From NCBI GenBank assembly GCA_001516055.1, contig LOEZ01000091.1:1-64000 (forward strand): 64,000 nt of DNA. Direction: 5' to 3'. Source of the stretch: Gracilibacter sp. BRH_c7a (GTDB taxonomy: Bacteria > Bacillota > Desulfitobacteriia > Desulfitobacteriales > Syntrophobotulaceae). The translations under genes and the position numbers were made by a program. Below, piece after piece: positions 19,064 to 27,615 of this stretch. The notes under the pieces were generated by a model. The model saw nothing but the letters and a program-made list of their open reading frames with translations. It searched no databases and was not told where the DNA came from. Position 1 is the first letter of the stretch, and the number at the start of each line of letters is the position of its first letter.

Positions 19064-20080
19064 TTAGTTCTTTTGTAAAGCTACAATCTTTCTTAGGATT
19101 TCATCATCTTCCAGAACCTTTCCTGTTCCTAGTGCTACACAAGATAGGGGATCTTCAGCTAAATGCACAGGGATTCCTGTTTCATTGGCTATTAGTCGAT
19201 CCAGATTCTTGAGCAGTGATCCTCCTCCAGCTAAGATTATCCCTCTATCCATAATATCTGCAGCTAACTCCGGAGGCGTTCTTTCCAGACAGCTTTTTAC
19301 TGCTTCTATAATAGCTGATACTGGCTCACTTAAAGCTTCAACTATTTCCTGAGATGATATATCTACATTCTTGGGCAAACCAGTTAAAAGATCTCGCCCC
19401 TTGATAGAATAATTTGCACCCGCGGAAGGCAAGTAGGCAGCACCAATCACTTTCTTAATCTGTTCCGCAGATTGATACCCAATGAAAAGATTATAAGTTT
19501 TCTTGATATGGGCAATGATAGCATCATCCATCTCATCTCCTGCCACCCGGATGGATCCAGCAGTTACAATCCCGCCCATGGAAATTACAGCAACCTCAGT
19601 GGTGCCACCACCAATATCTACAATCATATTCCCTGTAGGTTCACCTACAGGTAGACCCGCTCCGATAGCTGCGGCCATGGGTTCTTCCATAATTATAGGA
19701 TCTTTGGCTCCGGCTGCAATAGCTGCCTCTTTGACAGCTCTCTCTTCAACTGCCGTAACCCCTGAAGGAACACAAATAACCACACGTGGGCGAGCGAACT
19801 GAAACTTTGAGCCTAAAGCCCTACCAATAAAATATTTCAGCATCTTTTGAGTAACATTGAAATCAGAGATAACCCCATCTTTCAATGGTCTAATAGCAAC
19901 TATATTACCAGGAGTTCTCCCGATCATCTCTTTAGCTCTGTCTCCTACAGCTAGGGGTTCATTCTTCTCTATATTCATCGCAACCACTGATGGTTCTCGT
20001 ACTACTATCCCTTTACCCTTCATATGTACAAGAGTATTGGCTGTTCCTAAATCTATCCCCAAATCTTTTGAAAAAAACAT
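19064..20080 (-). CDS. mreB: Rod-shape-determining actin homologue MreB
   Basis: A 338-residue MreB. The phosphate 1 motif [10 protein letters not shown], the adenosine-binding [11 protein letters not shown] and [12 protein letters not shown] are visible. It organises cell-wall synthesis along short membrane filaments. The ATG at 20080 is preferred because AAAGGGAG lies before it; the reading frame stays open 21 codons upstream but has no better site. It heads the mreB-mreC-mreD-mrdA unit. Confidence 0.96.
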   Translation of the reverse strand: MFFSKDLGIDLGTANTLVHMKGKGIVVREPSVVAMNIEKNEPLAVGDRAKEMIGRTPGNIVAIRPLKDGVISDFNVTQKMLKYFIGRALGSKFQFARPRVVICVPSGVTAVEERAVKEAAIAAGAKDPIIMEEPMAAAIGAGLPVGEPTGNMIVDIGGGTTEVAVISMGGIVTAGSIRVAGDEMDDAIIAHIKKTYNLFIGYQSAEQIKKVIGAAYLPSAGANYSIKGRDLLTGLPKNVDISSQEIVEALSEPVSAIIEAVKSCLERTPPELAADIMDRGIILAGGGSLLKNLDRLIANETGIPVHLAEDPLSCVALGTGKVLEDDEILRKIVALQKN

Positions 20081-20194
20081 ATGCAGTCTCCCTTTCTTGC
20101 TTGTATATATCCAAACTTTTCTTAGTTTACCACCAAATAACATTTTAATGCTTATATTTGTTTTTCCCTATAGAGATCTATCTTAAGATCCATA

Positions 20195-20878
20195 TTAGAT
20201 AATTCCCTGTTCCTTGAGACTCACATACCTTTTCTCACCTATGATGACATGATCCAAAATCTCAATCCCCAAGATCTTCCCGCCTTCAGTTAACCTCCTG
20301 GTGATGTCGAGATCTTCCCTACTTGGTGTAGGGTCACCGCTAGGATGATTATGCAGAAGAATTATACTATTTGCATTACGCCGGATTGCTTCCTTGAAGC
20401 ACTCGCGTGGATGTACGATAGAAGAGTTAAGTGAACCCACAGAAACCGCACTTATACCCAAAACATTATTCCGTGTGCTTAAATGCATAATACGAAAATG
20501 TTCTCGGTCTAGAATTCTCATTTCCTCCATCACTAAATCCGCTACATCGGAGGGAGAATTGATAACAGGTCTAGCCGCTGGATCTGCAGAAATACTCCTT
20601 TTTCCTAACTCCAGAGCAGCTTTCACCTGAGCTGCTTTGGCAGGCCCTATCCCATGAACTTGTTCAAGTTCGTAGATGGATAAACGGGCAAGCCCAATCA
20701 GACCCCCTGCCTCTGTCAAGATTCTCTCAGCCAGTTCCAGAACATTCTCTCCTTGAGTTCCTGTCCTTAGAAGAATAGCAAGTATCTCTCTATTAGATAG
20801 AACTTCCGGTCCCAACTGATAAAGTCTCTCTCTTGGCTTAAGATCCTCAGGTAGATCCTTAAGTCGACGATACATCAT
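20195..20878 (-). CDS. radC: RadC/JAB-domain protein
   Basis: A 227-residue RadC-family protein with an N-terminal helix-hairpin-helix (LEQVHGIGPAKAAQVKAAL) and a C-terminal JAB/MPN domain with the metal motif HNHPSGDPTPSRED. The historic DNA-repair role is not well supported, and the biochemical function is open. It follows maf by 12 bases and precedes mreB, the usual Firmicute order maf-radC-mreB. Confidence 0.95.
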   Translation of the reverse strand: MMYRRLKDLPEDLKPRERLYQLGPEVLSNREILAILLRTGTQGENVLELAERILTEAGGLIGLARLSIYELEQVHGIGPAKAAQVKAALELGKRSISADPAARPVINSPSDVADLVMEEMRILDREHFRIMHLSTRNNVLGISAVSVGSLNSSIVHPRECFKEAIRRNANSIILLHNHPSGDPTPSREDLDITRRLTEGGKILGIEILDHVIIGEKRYVSLKEQGII

Positions 20879-20890
20879 CTCTAAGCCCTT

Positions 20891-21493
20891 TCAACGGTTA
20901 GGATAGACATTCTTCTCTTGTAGTTTTGTTGACAAGAGTTCCATAGGCAACCCGATAACATTAGTTAGGGAACCCTGGGTCCAAGCCACAAATTTTTCAG
21001 CTTGTCCTTGAATTCCATAAGCTGCTGCCTTATCCATCGGTTCTCCAGTAGAGATATAATCCCAGATTTCCTGGTCGCTAATATCCCGAAAAGATACCGT
21101 AGTAATATCCAAACTTGTATCTATGCTTAGACTTTGATTATCACTACCCATATCAGCTAAAGCTATAGCCGTCATCACTTTATGGGTCCTTCCACTTAAA
21201 ACCTGGAGCATTTTCCGAGCATCTTCTTCACTAGCAGGTTTACCAAATATTCTCTCATCTAAAACCACTATGGTATCAGCAGCCAAAAGGATATCAGCTT
21301 CTAACCCTTGCTGACTTCGCCATACTTCAAGCCCATCAAGAGCCTTCCGTTTTGCCAAATCTTGCACGATATCCTCTGGAAGCTCCGTTGCGGAAAATTC
21401 CTCCGATACAGAAGGCTGTACCACCCTGAATTCATATCCCCACTCTTGAAGGAGTTCAATCCTTCTAGGCGAGGAAGAAGCTAGCACGAGCAT
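20891..21493 (-). CDS. maf: Maf-family nucleoside triphosphate pyrophosphatase
   Basis: A 200-residue Maf protein that hydrolyses non-canonical or modified nucleotides. LVLASSSPRRIELLQEWG is the N-terminal signature, followed by DTIVVLDERIFGKP and GKP...SGRTHKVMTA. YGIQGQAEKFV and SLTNVIGLPMELL close the fold. The ribosome-binding site is weak. It sits directly upstream of radC. Confidence 0.95.
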   Translation of the reverse strand: MLVLASSSPRRIELLQEWGYEFRVVQPSVSEEFSATELPEDIVQDLAKRKALDGLEVWRSQQGLEADILLAADTIVVLDERIFGKPASEEDARKMLQVLSGRTHKVMTAIALADMGSDNQSLSIDTSLDITTVSFRDISDQEIWDYISTGEPMDKAAAYGIQGQAEKFVAWTQGSLTNVIGLPMELLSTKLQEKNVYPNR

Positions 21494-21524
21494 CTTCTTG
21501 CGTCACATCCATAGTCACAATAAT

Positions 21525-21551
21525 TGCAAAGCCGGGCCTTAGTCCCCGGCT
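21525..21551 (-). terminator. Terminator after cimA
   Basis: On the minus strand AGCCGGG-GACTAAGG-CCCGGCT is followed by TTGCAATTATT. It lies about 140 bases downstream of cimA and just before maf. Confidence 0.7.
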
Positions 21552-21691
21552 GCTAATCCTTGATTTTAAGTTTAGCACTTTAGATTTTTTTTGGCAAGAT
21601 AACAGAAAATTTTCCTAAAATATTCTATTTGCATTAAAATACAATAATTTCTTTCATTACCAAATTGTCCTAAGATCCTAGGTAATATCGT

Positions 21692-23347
21692 TTAAGAGAA
21701 GGTGCTTTTTAGTTTTCCTTGATCTCTCAGGATTACAATATAAAGAGCATCTAATAAAGCTTTGGCACTTGCCCGTAGAATGTTACTGGATACACCAATG
21801 GTTCCCCAGCTATCAAGTCCATGCCTAGTCTCCACAACCACACGTACAACTGACCCCGTACCAAAGGAACCATCCAAAACCCTTACTTTATAATCTATGA
21901 GTTCACTCTCCTCAATCACAGGAAAAAATGCACTTAAGGTTCGCCTCAGAGCTCTATCAAGAGCATGGACCGGGCCATCCCCCTCGGCAGCGATATGAAC
22001 CGATTCATCTTCAACTTTCACTTTAATTACAGCAACAGAATCAAGCTCACCGCGCAGTGGATCACTCCAAACATGATAATCTTCCAAGGTGAACGGTGGT
22101 TGATACTCATCAAGAATCTCCATAAGAAGCAAGTCGAGGCTCCCTTCAGCAGTTTCATACTGGAACCCTTCATTTTCAGCTTGCTTAATCTTTTCCATAG
22201 CCAGTTCCACTAGAGGATGGTCCTTTTCTATATCTGGTTTAAAAGCACGCATTCTTGCACAAATATTTGCTTTACCAGATTGATCAGAAACTAAGATTCT
22301 TCGTTCATTACCTACCATTGAAGGATCAATATGCTCAAAAGTTCTATTATTCTTCAATACAGCATCCACATGCATTCCTGCCTTATGGGCAAAAGCACTT
22401 TTACCTACGAACGGCTGCTTTTCATCAAATGGATAATTAGCCAGTTCCGCTACATATCTGGTCAAGTGGGTCAGATTGGAGATCACTTCCTGGTCCAAAA
22501 GTTTGTAACCCATTTTCAATTGCAACCACGGAAGTAATGTGCTCAGGTTAGCATTACCGCATCTTTCCCCGAAGCCATTCCAACTCCCTTGAATTTGATT
22601 AGCACCGCTTCCAACGGCAGCCAGGGTATTGGCAACTGCCAGTCCTCCATCATTATGAGCATGAATACCTAATACCTGGGGAGCAAACTTATTTCGGACT
22701 ACTTCTATTCCTTTGATAATCTCAGTGGGAAAGGCTCCTCCATTAGTATCACAAAGTACTATCCCCCGAGCTCCTCCTTCAAGGGCAGCCTCCAAACAGT
22801 TTAAAGCAAAATCTGGATTATCAGCAAAACCATCAAAAAAGTGTTCTGCATCAAAAAAAACTTCCCTTCCTGCTTGGACAAGAAAATTGACTGACTCCCT
22901 GATTATTCGTAAATTCTCTGTATTATTAGTTCGCAGAACTTCATCCACATGCATCTTCCAAGTTTTACCGAATATAGTAAGCGTTGACGCCCCTGAAGCT
23001 AGGAGCTTTGCTAATATCTCGCTATTCTCAGGGTCTTCGTTCACTCTACATGTACTTCCAAAGGCCACAATTTTCGTTTTACCTCTTAATAATTCTGTAA
23101 TATCAGCAATTAGCTCTGAGTACGATTCCTTCTTAGAGTCCAAAAGGTTTGGCTGTAAGGAAGTTAACCGGAAGAACTCATCATCTTTAGGGTTAGCCCC
23201 AGGCCACCCCGCCTCTACAAAATCAATTCCGGCCTCAGCCATTTTATGCAGGTAAACAAGCTTATCTTTAACTGAAAAGTGTACTCCTTCACCTTGAGCA
23301 CCATCTCTTAAAGTTGTATCATATATACTTATCCTGTTACCTGTCAT
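21692..23347 (-). CDS. cimA: (R)-citramalate synthase
   Basis: A 551-residue TIGR00977-type citramalate synthase. It condenses pyruvate and acetyl-CoA, giving isoleucine without threonine. The HMGL-like TIM barrel starts IYDTTLRDGAQGEGV and contains the metal histidines in IHAHNDGG. The C-terminal LeuA allosteric domain (about residues 405-540) suggests feedback by isoleucine. GGAGGGG precedes the ATG. It stands alone between terminators, so it is probably a single-gene unit. Confidence 0.93.
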   Translation of the reverse strand: MTGNRISIYDTTLRDGAQGEGVHFSVKDKLVYLHKMAEAGIDFVEAGWPGANPKDDEFFRLTSLQPNLLDSKKESYSELIADITELLRGKTKIVAFGSTCRVNEDPENSEILAKLLASGASTLTIFGKTWKMHVDEVLRTNNTENLRIIRESVNFLVQAGREVFFDAEHFFDGFADNPDFALNCLEAALEGGARGIVLCDTNGGAFPTEIIKGIEVVRNKFAPQVLGIHAHNDGGLAVANTLAAVGSGANQIQGSWNGFGERCGNANLSTLLPWLQLKMGYKLLDQEVISNLTHLTRYVAELANYPFDEKQPFVGKSAFAHKAGMHVDAVLKNNRTFEHIDPSMVGNERRILVSDQSGKANICARMRAFKPDIEKDHPLVELAMEKIKQAENEGFQYETAEGSLDLLLMEILDEYQPPFTLEDYHVWSDPLRGELDSVAVIKVKVEDESVHIAAEGDGPVHALDRALRRTLSAFFPVIEESELIDYKVRVLDGSFGTGSVVRVVVETRHGLDSWGTIGVSSNILRASAKALLDALYIVILRDQGKLKSTFS

Positions 23348-23447
23348 TGTTTTCCCCTCCAGACAATATTAGAGCATCAATACATTTTAATTTTATAATC
23401 ATTCTATACATTTTACATATATTTGTTCAATAAAGTAAAGCTAAACT

Positions 23448-23480
23448 TTAAAAACCACCCACGAAAAAATCGGGGTGGTT
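23448..23480 (-). terminator. Rho-independent terminator after rex
   Basis: On the minus strand AACCACCC-12-base loop-GGGTGGTT is followed by TTTAAAG. Confidence 0.8.
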
Positions 23481-23505
23481 ACGAAAACCAATATTATAAC
23501 TACTA

Positions 23506-24135
23506 TTAAATTCTGCCTCCAACATTGAAAGTAAGAACCTCTAAATTCACTGATAAATCCACATTACGCAATTCTACTTCTGGAGGAACATTCAAAACTA
23601 TAGGAGCAAAATTAAGAATAGCACTTACTCCACACTTGACCAGCATATCAGCGACCTCTTGGGCAAATGCTCCTGGGACAGTGATTACTCCTATCTGAGG
23701 CTTAGTCTTAGGGACTACCTCTTCGATCATTTCGACAGGCATTACTTCCACTCCATCAACGACCATCCCAATCTTTTTGGGATCCTTATCGAATATGCTG
23801 GTAATGATGAATCCTCTTTCTTTAAAACCTTTATAAGTACTTAAAGCCAAGCCCAGATTACCTAAACCGACAAGAGAGACACTCCATTCAGCACTAAGAC
23901 CCAAAATCTTCAAGATATCTTTATGGAGATCTTTCACGTTATATCCCACACCGCGGATTCCAAATTCACCAAAATAAGCCAAATCTTTACGAACCTGTGC
24001 TGGACTAACCCCAACTCCTTCTGCGATATCACCAGAAGAGATGGTAATTATACCCTTACGATCAACTTCAGTTAAATAGCGAGAATATACGGATAGACGC
24101 ATGATAGTTGCTTCAGGTATTTTTAAAGTTTTCAA
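23506..24135 (-). CDS. rex: Redox-sensing repressor Rex
   Basis: A protein of about 209 residues. The N-terminal winged helix (PEATIMRLSVYSRYL, VSPAQVRKDLAYFG) is followed by a Rossmann fold with LVGLGNLGLALS for NAD(H). Rex leaves DNA when NADH rises and controls fermentative and respiratory genes. A TTG at 24135 with GGGGG just upstream gives KTLKIPEATI, the usual Rex N-terminus; an in-frame TTG six codons further up is less likely. The NADH-linked operon at 31873-41188 is a plausible target. Confidence 0.95.
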   Translation of the reverse strand: MKTLKIPEATIMRLSVYSRYLTEVDRKGIITISSGDIAEGVGVSPAQVRKDLAYFGEFGIRGVGYNVKDLHKDILKILGLSAEWSVSLVGLGNLGLALSTYKGFKERGFIITSIFDKDPKKIGMVVDGVEVMPVEMIEEVVPKTKPQIGVITVPGAFAQEVADMLVKCGVSAILNFAPIVLNVPPEVELRNVDLSVNLEVLTFNVGGRI

Positions 24136-24264
24136 CTGAATCCCCCATTTCAAAAAATCATATGCTAATTATATCACTACCTATTCATATTGCAAGCAAA
24201 TTGCCGGAATATAAAGAAAAGATGATGTAACATATGGTACAAGTCTAAATTTAAAGTCAATATT

Positions 24265-24972
24265 TTAGTTAATTTCACCTTTTGGCAAGAATTTTGTCGT
24301 TATTGACTTGTACTCGAGCAAAAGTTTAAGTAAATCTTGGTTGTATCTAGAATCATCTACTTCGTATTCCTTAATCAGGATGGAATATAGGTTATCATTT
24401 AAACTCTGGACTTCTGTCGGACAGCCACCTGTAAAAAGAAAGTCCATATCTCCAGCTAATTCTTCATTAATCTTATCCTTGTCAGTTCCCCTCAATAGAG
24501 CATTTGATAACTTTAGAATAGTTGAGACAATTTCAACGCTTTTACCATTAACCTTATAATGAAGTTCGGGAAAATTTTCTCTTCTTATCCAAGAGTCTAT
24601 CCCTTTATCCTTCATACTTTGACTCTGAAAACCAGCTTTCTCCTTGGAATCAAATAAGCCAACTGCTACAACAAAAGGGTCTTCTTGAATTATCTCTGCC
24701 TTCCATCCTTTAGCGAGCATACTTTCTATCATGTTTTGGGCATTTTTTTGCTCTTCAAAAACCCCTATTTGGCAGGTCCAAAAATCAAATTGTGGTAAAA
24801 TTAAAATCTCGCTGGTCGTAACCTTCAACTGTTCCTGGTCTTCTATCGGGCTTTTAGACACTAAGTCAAGGAAGAGCTGTCCGATATTCCAAGTAAACCA
24901 ACCTATAGCACTTATTCCTATTGTTACCACAACTACAGTAATCAAAACTCTCAACCATCTATTTTTTTTCAT
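24265..24972 (-). CDS. Membrane-anchored SPOR-domain protein
   Basis: A 235-residue protein with one N-terminal membrane segment (VLITVVVVTIGISAIGWF, about residues 9-27) and a SPOR-like domain near residues 60-135 (CQIGVFEEQKNAQNM, PFVVAVGLFDSKEKA). SPOR domains bind denuded glycan at division or engulfment septa. The remaining helical region has no recognised motif. A sporulation or division role is inferred. Confidence 0.7.
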   Translation of the reverse strand: MKKNRWLRVLITVVVVTIGISAIGWFTWNIGQLFLDLVSKSPIEDQEQLKVTTSEILILPQFDFWTCQIGVFEEQKNAQNMIESMLAKGWKAEIIQEDPFVVAVGLFDSKEKAGFQSQSMKDKGIDSWIRRENFPELHYKVNGKSVEIVSTILKLSNALLRGTDKDKINEELAGDMDFLFTGGCPTEVQSLNDNLYSILIKEYEVDDSRYNQDLLKLLLEYKSITTKFLPKGEIN

Positions 24973-25087
24973 AAAAAAACCCTCATTTGCTTTTCTTTTT
25001 TATTTCAAACATATGAGGGATTGGAAAATTTTAGTACATATCATAAGGCTTCTGCCCGTAGAATTCGCTGGATTGCCGATAGTTAGC

Positions 25088-25840
25088 CTATAGATCACTA
25101 ATATGAACTCTTCGCAACTTTACTTCCGAAGTTTCAGCTCCTTGACTTATCTCAAGATTAATTCTAGACCCTACCTCACCTATCAGTCTATATGGGATTT
25201 CTTCTCCCCCATATTTCATGTCCTTTAATTCAACCCCATCAATAGATAGAATGATATCACCGCTTTGAATGTCTGCATTTTCAGCTGGAGATTTATCAGT
25301 TATTTTCGTGACTACAATCTTACCATCTTGAGCCTCAGCTTCCAGTCCAATCGTACCTACCGCAACCTTTTCGATCATATCGACGGATTCTTTAAGATGT
25401 TTAATTTCCCATCTAACTATTTTTCCATCCTGTACTTCAAACATTTCCTTGGTTTTAATAATATCAATACCGGCTATCTGAAAAAGAGGTATCTTATTAG
25501 CTATGATATAAGTTATTTTACTTTCATCAATCTTCTGAGTTTCAAGAATTTCGATGCTATTGTCCTTTTCATAATTAAGGCTAATCATCTGTTTGATAAC
25601 TTCTATACCTTCCATTTGTCCACTATCGGTTGACATCTCCGCATCATCAGCAACATGTTCAATAGCGTTGTCTATTTCCCCTCGACTATAATAATCAAGA
25701 AAACTGCCAGTTACCTGCTCAGTAATAGCATAGTCAGGTTTTGTTTGATAATTTTTCGTCGAAAAACACCCTGTAAGTAATAAGCTTATTGAGATTATCA
25801 AGATTAGAAATACAATATATTTGCTTTTCTTCTTTACCAA
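25088..25840 (-). CDS. Lipoprotein with C-terminal PDZ domain
   Basis: A 250-residue predicted lipoprotein: signal peptide ending LLLTGC with Cys25 as the lipidation site. Residues about 35-150 look like an NTF2/SnoaL-type fold, and residues about 160-245 form a PDZ domain (ENADIQSGDIILSIDGVEL). There is no protease domain, so a binding or scaffolding role outside the membrane is likely. The start is TTG after AAAGGGTG. Substrate and partners are unknown. Confidence 0.72.
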   Translation of the reverse strand: MVKKKSKYIVFLILIISISLLLTGCFSTKNYQTKPDYAITEQVTGSFLDYYSRGEIDNAIEHVADDAEMSTDSGQMEGIEVIKQMISLNYEKDNSIEILETQKIDESKITYIIANKIPLFQIAGIDIIKTKEMFEVQDGKIVRWEIKHLKESVDMIEKVAVGTIGLEAEAQDGKIVVTKITDKSPAENADIQSGDIILSIDGVELKDMKYGGEEIPYRLIGEVGSRINLEISQGAETSEVKLRRVHISDL

Positions 25841-26028
25841 TTGTTACACCCTTTCGCCCACATTGTCATTTAACACTTAAATCAAACTACACTAGATTAT
25901 TATAGGCTTAATTGACTACGTTCTATTTTACCTAACTCTTAAGACAAAATCTATTAGAAAAATAAGAAAGTTTTTAATAATCTTGATATTAAGATATATT
26001 TGTGCATTGCTATACTAATCGATGATAT

Positions 26029-27375
26029 TTAATGTTTAATTTTCTTTAATAGATATTGCCTCACAGGACCTAACATGTACAGTGAGCCTGTAATACAAAG
26101 CATATCCTCCGGATTTAACATCTCCAGACATTTACTAACTGCTAAGACTGGGTCTTCAATAACATACAGGTTATCCTTACTAACATATTGCTCAGCTATC
26201 AATGCCGGATATTTCCAATCGCCTGCTCTAGAAGAATCAGGCTTAGTTACCATAATAACATCAGCAAGCGGTCCAATAAGCCCAACAGCTTTCTCTATCT
26301 CCTTGTCTCCCAACATACCCAGGCAAAGAACAAGTCTCTGGTGCTTATATAGTCCTTGTTGATAATATTTCAGAGCATTCACTAAAGAATTCATCCCATC
26401 AACATTGTGGGCTCCATCTAAAAGAATCTTTGGATTTTCAGACATTAACTCTAATCTTCCCGGCCATTTAACGATATTTAATCCTTGGCGTATGGCTACC
26501 TCAGAAATATCATAACCAAATCTATCTCGAAGAAGTTCACTCACAGCCAAAGCCGTTGAAGCATTAGCATACTGATGTTCGCCTCGGAGGGTAAGTTTTA
26601 GTTCAAGATAGAAGCTGTTTAGTCCATGATAATTAAAACTATCAATTTTATTATTTACTCTCTCCCAGCGAACATCCTGCCCAACAGTTATAAGATTCGA
26701 ACCTTTTCGTTCAGCATTTTCCTGAATAACATTGAGGGCTTCAGCTCTCCCGGCTGAAGTCACAACCGGAACTCCTTCTTTGATAATCCCTGCCTTAACC
26801 TGAGCGATTTTTTCAATGGTGTTACCCAAATAGTCCATATGATCCATACCGATGTTAGTTATAACGGAAATAAGCGGTCGGACAACGTTGGTAGAATCGA
26901 TCTCTCCCCCTAGACCAACTTCTAGAAGAACAAAATCAGGTTGTTGACGCGCAAAATAAAGCAAAGCTATGGCCGTACTAACCTCAAATTCTGTAGGATG
27001 TTCTACCCCTTTAGCTAATAAATCATCCAAATGAGGCCTAATTTCCCTGATTACTGCCACCACATCTTCCGGCTGAATTATCTCTCCGTTGATACTGATC
27101 CGTTCCCTAAAGTCATGAAGATGAGGAGATATAAACATCCCTACCTTATACCCTGCCTGTTCTAGGACTGCCTGTAGAATAGCAGCTGTTGATCCTTTAC
27201 CATTCGTACCGCCTATATGAATAATCTTTAACTTTTGCTCCGGATTCCCTAACCTATCCAGCAAAGCTCTTATTCGTTCCAAACCAAAATTAATCCCGAA
27301 CTTTGTTAGATCCTTGATAAAAGCTAAGGTCTCTTCATATTCCGCATTCTTTTCCCTATAATAATTATCAGTCAT
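26029..27375 (-). CDS. folC: Folylpolyglutamate / dihydrofolate synthase
   Basis: A 448-residue Mur-ligase-type enzyme adding glutamate to folates. GGTNGKGSTAAIL is the P-loop, MDHMDYLGNTIEKIA the metal/folate loop and DGAHNVDGM the C-terminal domain motif. It lies downstream of valS with a repeat element (27436-27605) between them, an order common in Clostridia. Confidence 0.95.
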   Translation of the reverse strand: MTDNYYREKNAEYEETLAFIKDLTKFGINFGLERIRALLDRLGNPEQKLKIIHIGGTNGKGSTAAILQAVLEQAGYKVGMFISPHLHDFRERISINGEIIQPEDVVAVIREIRPHLDDLLAKGVEHPTEFEVSTAIALLYFARQQPDFVLLEVGLGGEIDSTNVVRPLISVITNIGMDHMDYLGNTIEKIAQVKAGIIKEGVPVVTSAGRAEALNVIQENAERKGSNLITVGQDVRWERVNNKIDSFNYHGLNSFYLELKLTLRGEHQYANASTALAVSELLRDRFGYDISEVAIRQGLNIVKWPGRLELMSENPKILLDGAHNVDGMNSLVNALKYYQQGLYKHQRLVLCLGMLGDKEIEKAVGLIGPLADVIMVTKPDSSRAGDWKYPALIAEQYVSKDNLYVIEDPVLAVSKCLEMLNPEDMLCITGSLYMLGPVRQYLLKKIKH

Positions 27376-27435
27376 TACCTATTTCCTTTTTCCTGTTACT
27401 TCTCATTACTACTGCTTAAAAATGATCTTAACGAT

Positions 27436-27605
27436 ATTTGAGCATTACTTAGCGAACCTTTAGAGCAGAGAAGCGTCGAGAACGCAGCTGATAAGCGTTA
27501 AGATGTGCCACGGTTAACGTCAGGTATTACCCTAAGGTTTGGCACATTAGCGAAATCAGCAAGTGAACAGCTTCGGCGCGCGGTAAGCGGGTAATGCTCA
27601 AATAT
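27436..27605. repeat. Copy B: repeat element with terminal inverted repeats
   Basis: ATATTTGAGCATTAC (27436-27450) matches GTAATGCTCAAATAT (27590-27604) as a perfect 15-base terminal inverted repeat. The next 25 bases on the left (TAGCGAACC to AGAGAAGC) resemble the left part of copy C at 30319. The interior folds through ATGTGCCA with TGGCACAT (about 27503-27546) and lacks the GGATGCGGAGCGC core of copies A and C. Confidence 0.7.
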
Positions 27606-27615
27606 GTGATATCAC